Assembly (NCBI GenBank): GCA_005223375.1
Contig: RXOD01006422.1
Coordinates: forward strand, 1-10,404
Direction: 5' to 3'
Length of the DNA: 10,404 bases
Source of the DNA: Amoebophrya sp. AT5.2
Taxonomy: Eukaryota; Sar; Dinophyceae; Syndiniales; Amoebophryaceae
Part shown: positions 1-6,907 of the stretch, one piece after another
How positions within the stretch are numbered: position 1 is the first letter of the stretch
Layout: the number at the start of each line of letters is the position of its first letter
Notes under the pieces: generated by a model
What the model saw: only the letters and a program-made list of their open reading frames with translations
The model's database searches: none
Told to the model about the DNA's origin: nothing
Position numbers and translations under genes: made by a program

Positions 1-147
1 CCCCTACCTCCCCACAATGGGGCATCTCTGAAACCGCCCGGGTGTTTCACACCCGGGCGGTTCAGAGCGCCTTGACGCAGTCGCCACCTAGTGCAATCCG
101 CCACCCAAGGGGACCCATCATGAAGTACTTACCAGTTGGTCACTTAC
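1..147 (-). other. Intron 5 of V-PPase (phase 1 donor), 3' end off window
   Basis: Exon 5 ends ...GGP-D-G at a GATG|GTAAGT donor, again phase 1. Reading through gives only GK and then TGA (140-142). The family-conserved residues expected after GGAWD are not found in 1-147 in any minus frame, so this stretch is read as intron. A second GTAAGT donor lies 15 nt downstream, but using it would include the TGA. The stretch also contains the hairpin at 26-67. Confidence 0.75.
26..67. repeat. Strong hairpin (inverted repeat) inside V-PPase intron 5
   Basis: AACCGCCCGGGTGT (32-45) and its exact complement (49-62) form a 14-bp perfect stem around a 3-nt TTC loop. After one unpaired A at 31, CTCTG (26-30) pairs with CAGAG (63-67), extending the stem to 19 bp with a single bulge. 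The stem is GC-rich and would be stable as RNA or extruded DNA. No U-tract follows on either strand, so it is not a bacterial-type terminator. Confidence 0.9.
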
Positions 148-2654
148 CATCTGGTCCGGTCATATCCCACGCGCCGCCCGTGTTGCTCATGGAGATCGCC
201 AGCTGCACGCCCGACACCAGGATCCCGCACAGCAGCCCTGCCACGCAGTCCTTGCCGAACACCAGACCGCACACAATCGGCGAGAAGATCACCAGCGCCC
301 CGGGCAGGAGCATCTCGCGCAGGCTCGCCTCGGTGGAGATCTTGATGCAGGTGTCGTAGTCCGGCTCGCGGCCCTCATCCACGATCAAAGGGAACTGGCG
401 CATGCACTCCTTCACCATGTCCCCCGCCGCGATGCCCACCGACTTCATCGTGAACGCTGAGAACGCGTACGGCAGCATCGCCCCCACCAGCAGCCCGCTC
501 CACACCAGCGGGTCGCTCACGTCCACTTTCTCGATGCCGGCGCGCACCTTGAACGCGCCGAACAGCGCCAGCGAGACCAGCGCCGCGGACCCGATCGCGA
601 ACCCCTTCCCGATCGCGGCGGTGGTGTTTCCCGCGGCGTCCAGCGCGTCGGTTAATTCGCGCGTGGAAGCACCGAGCCCGCTCATCTCGGCGATGCCGCC
701 CGCGTTGTCCGAGATCGGGCCGTACGCGTCGATGGTGAGCCCCAGCGTGAGCGTGGACAGCATCCCCAGCGCCGCGAGCGCCACGCCGTACATGCCGCAG
801 CAGTGGTGGCTGATCAGCACGGAGCAGACCAGCACCGCGATCGGCACGATGCAGGACAAATACCCCAGCGCCAGACCGTAGATGATCCCCGTCGCGGCGG
901 AGATCTTCTGCGTCTCCGAGATCTCGCGGACCGGGCGGTACGAGTGCGACGTGTAGTACTCCGTGACGATGCCGATCAGCAGCCCGCCCCACAGCCCGCA
1001 CAGCACCGGGATCAGCAGGTCCGTGGCGGTGCAGGTGACGAAGCTGCCACCCTCCCCGGCGAGGCGGAACGACGTCGGCAGGAGCGTGTACGCGGCCACC
1101 GTGGCTGCGACGGTCTCGAGCACGGTGGAAACGATCAGGATGGCCTTTAGCGAGGACTCGATCTGCTGAGGGGTCTTCACCGCGAAGTACGGCAGGTACA
1201 ACACAATCGCCATCGTCGCAAGCCCAACCAACACGCCCAGAGAAGAAATCAAGATCGGAACTGGAAGTTGTGTGGAATTTGATTCGTATGGTTCTTATTC
1301 GATTTCGTCCTCTTCGGGGGTGCCGTGGGTCTACGTACAACGATACTTTAATATCCCCGTTTCGCAACGACCAGCAAATGTCAGTACAGTTCAGCCCCGC
1401 ATAGGTGTTCGCGAGTCCGGGAAGCATCGCTCCGCCGGCGACGTACTGCGCGTCGAAGGACTTTGCGGCGATAATCATCGCCGCACAGGTGCTCTCAGCG
1501 AAGGAGCCGAACAGATCGGCGCCCATCCCCGCGATGTCGCCCACGTTGTCCCCGACGTTGTCGGCAATGCACGCCGGGTTCCGCGGATCGTCCTCGTCCA
1601 TGCCCCACTCGTTCTTACCTGATGAAATTCACGATTCATTTCAGGTGGAGACAGACGAAGATTTTGACTATTCAGAACAGGGTCCAGAAGCGATGGAGGA
1701 ATGGAAGTGCAACTTCTGTGTAGACGAACTTGTAAATAGGTACCGGAGAGGTCCGCGCCGACGTCCGCTGCCTTCGTGTAGATGCCGCCTCCGACGCGGC
1801 CGAAGAGCGCTACAGCGGATCCGCCCAGGCCGAACCCGGCCAATGCTTCGTACAGGGAGAGAATGGAACCTGATTGCGTTGTGAACGTAAGAGGACATCG
1901 ACAGTAGTCTAAGTCTCAACATCAATAGAGGTTCTTCTGCGTGGAAGCATTTACTAGTACCATCGTCCACGTGCCACAGTTCGAAGGCCTTGATGACGAG
2001 GAGCATCATGCCGATCCCTAAACTGACGAGCGCGAAGCCCAGGATGCTCCCTCCGCGCACGGCGACCGCGTACCCGGCCTCGATGCCCTCCGCCCAGCAC
2101 TGGTGCGCCGTCTTCAGGTTGCACACCGTCGCCGCCTTCATCCCGATGTACCCGGACAGGATGGACGTGAGCGCGCCGAGCAGAAAAGCGAACACGGTGG
2201 CGGCGCCGAGGGACGGCTTTCCCAGAACGTGAGAGAAAAACTCGTAGATGATGACGGAGAAAGCGCAGCAGAAGGCCAATATCCAAGCGTACTGGATGCG
2301 GAGAAAAGCGTCCGAACCCTTCGCAATGGCAGCAGCGATCTCTTGCATGCGCTGGCAAGCCTGCGAAGGCTGGAGAAGACCTGGGAAGCGGGGGTGCGTT
2401 TATTTTGTGGTCCTTGCATCAAGGGCTAAGTAGCAGTGGCAAAACCTATTGAACACGTCGAACTTATGAGTGTATGGACAGACTAGTACATCGAAACAGA
2501 TACGAAATACCGTACCTGCCGTAATCTGTTTCAGCTCCTCTGCTGGCTCGCGAAGCGGGACGTCGTGAATCCATTTCACCTGCGCGACGGCCCATAGAAT
2601 CCCCAGCACAGGCGGCACGCCGAGCAGGCAGCTCACCACCACCTCCACCGTCAT
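148..2654 (-). CDS. Membrane-bound H+-translocating pyrophosphatase (V-PPase), five exons, 3' end off window
   Basis: Couples PPi hydrolysis to H+ pumping across an acidic-compartment membrane. Exons in transcription order: 2654-2516, 2380-1961, 1869-1744, 1618-1388, 1260-148. These splice in one frame to about 676 residues. Family signatures: [12 protein letters not shown] in exon 2; [15 protein letters not shown]; the DX7KXE motif (D222, K230, E232) across the exon 3/4 junction; [20 protein letters not shown] in exon 4; [17 protein letters not shown]; and SNTGGAWD at the end of exon 5. The K+-site region reads [14 protein letters not shown], with Ala (about residue 520) where K+-independent enzymes have Lys, so a K+-stimulated type I pump is inferred. 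Many hydrophobic segments fit the usual 15-17-helix fold. The start ATG is preceded by an in-frame TAG and begins a plausible N-terminal membrane helix. The last 70-100 residues, including the usual DPLKDTSGP region, are missing only because the window ends. No stop or frameshift is seen. Confidence 0.94.
1261..1387 (-). other. Intron 4 of V-PPase (phase 1, GT-AG)
   Basis: A 127-nt intron that starts GTACTGAC and ends AACTTCCAG. It joins AAC-T to TT-CCG, giving [15 protein letters not shown], which matches the conserved FPLLISSLG region of the family. Later GT sites within the intron, such as GTATCG and GTAGAC, are in the wrong phase. The GTAC donor is therefore favoured, and it is the same tetranucleotide that starts introns 1-3. 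Confidence 0.8.
1619..1743 (-). other. Intron 3 of V-PPase (phase 1, GT-AG), recursive-like acceptor
   Basis: A 125-nt intron that starts GTACCT and ends TTTCATCAG. It splits the glycine codon inside the catalytic DX7KXE motif (ADLSG|KNE). The first bases of exon 4 are GTAAGA, so the acceptor junction itself reads CAG|GTAAGA, a good 5' splice-site consensus. The intron's 3' end also contains a weak 6-bp inverted repeat (TGAAAT/ATTTCA). Confidence 0.87.
1870..1960 (-). other. Intron 2 of V-PPase (phase 1, GT-AG)
   Basis: A 91-nt intron that starts GTACTAGT and ends CAATCAG. It splits a glycine codon, GATG|GT...CAG|GTTCC, giving [17 protein letters not shown] in frame. A GGT repeat flanks the junction. 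Without removal the frame runs into stops. Confidence 0.87.
2381..2515 (-). other. Intron 1 of V-PPase (phase 1, GT-AG)
   Basis: A 135-nt intron that starts GTACGG and ends TTCCCAG on the minus strand. Splicing joins GCA-G to GT-CTT and restores the frame into [18 protein letters not shown]. The flanks show a CAGGT direct repeat: CAG|GT at the donor and CAG|GT at the acceptor. The boundaries are inferred from protein family continuity and the GT-AG rule. Confidence 0.85.
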
Positions 2655-3029
2655 GTTCTAGTGCCTATAAAAGAAACAACTACAACAGCGGCCTAGGCTG
2701 GGAAACTGACGTTGATGTTGCGAAACTGATTCAATGAACCCAAAGGATGTACAAAGAGGCGCCAATTAGCTGGCGCTGCAGCTGCTGCTGCGCCACGTGT
2801 CAGGTCTTGCAGGTGTAGTTGCCACGTAGCACTATAAAGAAGATCAAGTACTTGTCAAGGTTCGCGTCTTTTGGACTGTCGCTGCTCTCGATGTCACGCT
2901 GTATGAGAACACGGTATATGAGAATGTCGCCGGGCCGGCACTTGCCGCGCCACGCGGCCGCGGCTGCGAGAAATGAAAAAAGTAAAAGAGGGCGTCGAAC
3001 TTCACGCTGCGGTCGAGTAGAGTTATTTT
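2655..3029. other. Intergenic region between GH31 and V-PPase genes
   Basis: A 375-base gap between the GH31 stop codon and the V-PPase start codon, both read on the minus strand. It contains the acceptor-like tract at its V-PPase end, a short CAGCTGCTGCTGCG repeat around 2777-2793 and scattered AT-rich words (TATAAAA at 2666-2672 and TATAAAG at 2833-2839 on the plus strand, facing away from V-PPase). A minus-strand open frame (2800-3033, 77 codons, no ATG at its start) is present, but I cannot assign it to a family. No RNA gene or clear promoter is visible. Confidence 0.6.
2665..2688 (-). promoter_or_regulatory. Possible splice (trans-splice) acceptor just before the V-PPase start codon
   Basis: On the minus strand a pyrimidine-rich tract (TTGTAGTTGTTTCTTTTAT) ends in AG at 2666-2665, ten bases before the ATG. 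The ten bases between contain an in-frame TAG, so a cis exon joined here could not add coding sequence. The arrangement fits a spliced-leader acceptor or a 5'-UTR intron acceptor. It is pattern-based, and there is no direct evidence of trans-splicing. Confidence 0.35.
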
Positions 3030-6000
3030 TCACTTTATTTTCTTGCCTCGGCTTTGCGACCTATTACTTTTTTTACTGCTTATCTGCATTGTCTTTTTGC
3101 CTGTTGCTGTGGACGCGTTTTTTCGGTTTCCTTCTTGATTTACACTCGGGGCCATCTCCAGTTCTACCCCATGTGTAGTTCTTTCGCCCGACCCCCGATC
3201 ATTTCCTTCTCCCCCGACCATTCCCTCAGCTGTGTCTTCTTCTTCGTCAACCTCGCCCCCCGTTCCCTCTAGGACACTGCTCCTCCGTTCTCGCCCCCTC
3301 CCCACAGCACAACACACCGCACACAACACCCGCACCACGCCCCACCCCAGCACAAAAACGCCCCCCGCCGCCGCCGCGAAGAGGAAAACCGCCAGGAGTC
3401 CGTAGGCGCAAACTGCCGCGTACTCGCCCTCGTTAAACGCCCGTGCCAGCGGCTCGAGTACCTCCTTGCTCAGTGGCCCCGCGAACAGGAACCACACCAC
3501 CGGATAACCAACCGCGAACAAAACCCCCGCCGGCTCGAAGTCCACCAGCCGCCGATAAGATAAATCAAAATCGGCTTCGCCATACAGTTCGTACAGGTCG
3601 AAGCGGATTTCGAGCATGGCGAAGACTTCTGCCCTCCGCCGGTTCGAGATGGTCAGTTTCGAAATGCTCGAGAGCTGCAATTCGAGCCGCTCCAGGTGTT
3701 TCGGGAGGTGGTCGACTGCCGCGACCTCGATCGGTGCATGATGGTGCGCGCCGCCGAGGACGTTGTCCTCGTCAGCGGTGTTCCGCAGAGTGTTCAGCGT
3801 GTTCAAAACGTCGAGTAAAGCGTCCCACTCGTCCTGGAGCACGAGCGGAAACAACGCGTCCAGCTGGGCCTTTGCAGCGAGGAGCTGCCCGCGGAAGTAC
3901 CCGCTCGACAGAACGTACTTCTTCGCGAGCGCGGCGTGGCCTGCGGTTCTGCCGCTGCGCTCCCGTTCCTCGCGTTCCGTGAGCAGATTTAGCACCGCGG
4001 AAACGCGGCTCCTCGCACTCGCCGGGGGCCGCAACTCACAGGAGAAGGAGCGGAGGCCGCGATCCGAAGACGCAGTTGTAGAACTGCCGTCGAGCCACAC
4101 CGAGCTGAATTTCGCAGTCAGCTCCTCCTCGAAGGTTTGTTGAGGCGTGGTCTGCTGGGGCAGCGTGATTCGGCACGACGATGCGGACGTCGTCTCTGCC
4201 AACACGTCGGCGAGGGGGTTGCCCGATCCGCCTCCACTCGAACGCGCGGACTTGGCCTTCGTTGAGGCCGCGAGCGCGAACACCGTCTGCAGCGCGTCTG
4301 CCCCGACGATGGCGAAGCGGCGCGGCGCCTCGAACGTGGAGGAGGAAGCGTGTCTTTCGGGTGGCCTTTTCTTCGTCGTGCCATTGCCATAGAGAAGGTC
4401 CTCGTTGAACTTCGTGTGCAGAAAGCGCAGGTACCACGACTTCGGCATCCTCTCACGACCCTCGTCCAGCGTGAAGTCCCAGTGCACGCCCCTGTCGCTG
4501 CCTTTCAGCCCGAACAGCAGCAGTGTGTCCCTCCCAAACGGGAGCACGCTGCCGACTCGCGCGAGCACCGGGATCGTACTCAGCGACGCGTACTGCCGGA
4601 ACAGGCCCGTGGTCGGGTTTCGCGCCACTACCGCGCCGGAGTGCAGGGCCATCCAGGATGATGCTTCCGGCGAGGAAGCTGCACGCAGTGGTTCTGCTGT
4701 GGTGCTCCCGTTCGTAGTCGTACTGGACGGTGGAGTCGAGATGACGGGGCGCGCCGATGCCGCCGGCGGCAGCCACCCGGTGACCAGATTCGAGGGTCGC
4801 GTCACCGGGAAGCACAAGAGCCGCGTGCCCAGGTAGTACCCGTACGTCCGGGCGGCTGTTCCGGCGGCGATTCCACTTCCCTCGTGCCAGTACGCTTCCT
4901 CCTCCCACGCGTGGTACCAGTAGAGCGGGCGCAAGGGTGCCACCCCATGCGCCTCCATCTCGCGCCCGAGGAACTCCAGATACCCCCGCAGCAGCTCCCG
5001 GAACTGCAGGGCTTCCACGATGGCGCCTCGGAAAGGCTCGGGGACCTGTCCCGGGTCGCGGTCGTTGCCCAGCGCCGCAAACAGGCGGCTGGAGTGCAGC
5101 CGGAGGACGGGACTCACGCTCCCGAACTGGATCCAACGCAGCAGCAAGAGAGGGTCCACCGGCAGAAGAAAACCACCGATGTCGTGGCTCCAGTAACCGG
5201 CAGCTCAAGATTGGACCGCTAGCTCTCCAGGTGAACGAGACCCCGATGGCCACCGATGGTGAAAGACCGTCACGAACAGGGTGAGGAAGCCTACGTGTCT
5301 GAGACAGCTGGCGCGGCGATGAGGGCATCAATCAACGAAGAGACAATCTTCTCGTGCGAGGGAGGAGTTGCTGTTGCAGGAAAAGCAGCAGCCTCGAGCA
5401 CAGGACAGAGAGTAGAGCACCAGGGATCTAGACTACATCTGCCTTTTTACACAATAGGCCATTCTCTTTGATATTGCCTTTCGCATCCGGGGACATAGTC
5501 ATGTCTAGGGCTAGCTCTGGACCAGTCTTACAAAGCCCACGTTCGCCGCCGTGGCCGTGAAGTAAGGTTGGAAGCGTAAACTTTGCCAATCCTGCACCAC
5601 GTCCCCACTGAACCCAACCACAGTACCGTAGATGCGCGAGTTGTGATGCCGCAACCCCCCAAAACGGTTCAGAGTCACTGGGTTGGGGGATCGCTGGTGG
5701 TTTTGGTTCTTCTCCACCTCGGTTTGGAGGGGTTTGTCTTTGTTTCGAGCAGCACGCTGGCGCTGAGCGTGAGGCTGTTGATCTTGGTCTCGCCGCTCGC
5801 TGTCGAGCACAGGCCCCGCTTGCGCGTCTCCGTCTCCGTCTCGCTCTCGCCGCGGAGCTACTACGCCAGCGAAAAACCGGGACAGCTCCGCCGTCGGGGT
5901 CGCGTCTTGCGGGACCAGGAATTCTTTTTCTACGGCGTGCGCACCACTCCCACTCGACGTCGTCAGTACGAGCCGCAGGTCCTCGCCCTGTTGCCAGTCG

Positions 6001-6329
6001 ATCCACCAGACGTCTACGCCGAGGGGCTGCAGACACTCCTCGCCGAAGGCGCGGCGATTCGCCTCCGTAGACATGAGCAGCGGGAGAGGGAAGTGCTCCT
6101 GCAGCTCCAGCTCGCGACTATGATCTGTCAGCCTTTCCCGCAGCCGGCCGAAGCAGTCCTCGCCGCGCAGCACCCCGCTGGCCGGGTGGACATTCACGGC
6201 CACCGCCTGTACGCCTAATTCCTTCACCGCCCTCACGAAGCTCGCCGGGCGGGGGAACAGCTTTCGGTCCCAGCTCCACCCCACATTTTGAGGAAGTGGT
6301 GCGAAAAAATGCAATCCGATTTCTGGCAT
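3030..6329 (-). CDS. GH31-family glycoside hydrolase with C-terminal membrane extension, 5' part missing
   Basis: Hydrolyses alpha-linked sugars by the retaining GH31 mechanism; the substrate cannot be told. Two exons, about 6329-5532 and 5198-3030, give 988 residues. Exon A has NVGWSWDRKLFPRP, AVNVHPASGV, nucleophile Asp111 in WWIDWQQG, and NRFGGL. GFSGDVVQDWQSLRFQ carries the likely acid/base Asp243; FTATAANVG follows. Exon B starts GYWSHDIGGF and continues RWIQFGSVSPVLRLHSS, LYWYHAWEEEAYW, GWLPPA and STIPVLARVGSVLPFG, the C-terminal beta domains. About 400 more residues follow without a recognised family: hydrophobic stretches at about 824-843 and 859-899, then a charged, low-complexity tail. 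The expected N-terminal mutarotase-like domain is absent. The in-frame codon before 6329 is TAG, whose AG could be an acceptor, so upstream exons probably lie past the retroelement. Low-complexity inserts occur after WWIDWQQG and after GWLPPA. The usual DMDWH substrate motif seems degraded to EIGLH. Confidence 0.88.
5199..5531 (-). other. Intron of GH31 gene with unusual ends
   Basis: The family sequence NVGxGYWSHDIGG is restored exactly if TTT (ends 5532) is joined to GGT (starts 5198). That makes an intron starting GTAAGA and ending GCTGCC, not AG. The alternative GC-AG intron (5536-5204) keeps the frame but gives NVAAGYWSHD. A plain GT-AG choice (GTAAGA to the only in-phase-region AG at 5204) shifts the frame. 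An in-frame TAG lies seven codons into the intron, so it must be removed. Confidence 0.7.
5206..5530. repeat. Imperfect terminal inverted repeats at the two ends of the GH31 intron
   Basis: On the minus strand the intron's 5' end reads AAGACTGGTCC, then AGA, then GCTAGC (5529-5510). The reverse complement of its 3' end reads AAGATTGGACC then GCTAGC (5207-5223). Fifteen of 18 aligned bases (counting one more base on each outer side) match, with a 3-nt gap, and one mismatch is a G-U wobble in RNA. The arms begin 1-2 nt inside the 5' boundary and 4-8 nt inside the 3' boundary, so they would pair the two splice junctions. Confidence 0.65.
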
Positions 6330-6403
6330 CTATACGTGTTTTTTTCTTTGGGGAGGCTGATTCCGCGGCTGCCAAGAGCAAGTAGACCTTTATGAAAAAC
6401 TGA
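6330..6403. other. Junction between GH31 exon and retroelement
   Basis: Seventy-four bases without a recognisable coding motif on either strand. On the minus strand it ends in ACGTATAG immediately before the first GH31 codon seen, a possible acceptor, though the preceding bases are A-rich rather than pyrimidine-rich. On the plus strand the reverse transcriptase frame opens only after the TGA at 6401-6403. The truncation point of the retroelement should be within or just after this stretch. Confidence 0.5.
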
Positions 6404-6907
6404 CGTTGCTTAGTTAGCCGTGATCTGCTCAGCCGCTTTTCCGACTTCCTGGTGCAAGCATCCCAGTACTCCGACGACATCAGCATGGTGCACGCGGAGG
6501 AAGTAGAGGGACTGCAAAACAAGTTGGCTGCAGTGGGGAAGAGGCGCTACCAGTTCTACGACGCGGACAAACATAGGCGGATCAAGTTTGACAAGTTCAA
6601 CCCGAAAAAGGTCCGGAAGCCGGGCAAGTCGCTGGGCTACACGTACGACGGCACGTACGACTTCCGGACGCACGCGAAGAGCACCCTCTCCCAGATAAGG
6701 GCTGAATTCTACTCAATAAAAAAACTGAAAGGCATGAGGATATCCAAGAAGTGCGACGTGGCCTTGGCGACGAGCTACCCCGCGATGAGCGCAAACGCGG
6801 TCCCAACCTTCCCGTACTACAACGCAAGCATCCACAAAGAAAGGGGTGGTCTCGACGATGACGAAGGCCATAAAGAAAATGCTAAGCCTCCCGAAGAGAT
6901 GTCCTAG
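6404..6907 (+). pseudogene. Reverse transcriptase C-terminal fragment (YSDD palm motif and thumb)
   Basis: An open frame without a proper ATG start. Translated from 6404 it runs RCLVSRDLLSRFSD then FLVQASQYSDDISMVHAEE. DLL.RF..F.VQ.S.YSDDI matches the LINE reverse transcriptase block around the catalytic Y-x-D-D, here with Ser instead of the usual Ala. About 35 residues later comes KHRRIKFDKFNPKKV, like the N..KTK.i.f motif, and then GYTYDGTYDFRTHAKSTLSQ, the usual l-G..id..l.f..H strand. Thumb similarity continues to about 6840. The final residues before the stop at 6905-6907 (RGGLDDDEGHKENAKPPEEMS) do not look like the family, whereas the next frame does. The copy cannot encode a full enzyme. 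Confidence 0.8.

Noticed and set aside
2664..2672. TATAAAA word on the plus strand
   Set aside because: It faces away from the V-PPase gene and no plus-strand gene follows; it overlaps the acceptor-like tract of the minus strand.
2800..3033. Minus-strand 77-codon open frame between the two genes
   Set aside because: It begins with GTG overlapping the GH31 stop, has no ATG start and no recognised motif. It could be an alternative last exon, but there is no splice evidence.
3180..3340. Long pyrimidine-rich (C/T) tract on the plus strand
   Set aside because: It is the complement of purine-rich codons (Glu, Gly, Lys, Arg) for the charged tail of the GH31 protein, so coding explains it.
2703..6408. 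Shared 12-mer AAACTGACGTTG at 2703-2714 and 6397-6408
   Set aside because: A few 12-base repeats are expected by chance in a window this long, and the flanks do not match.
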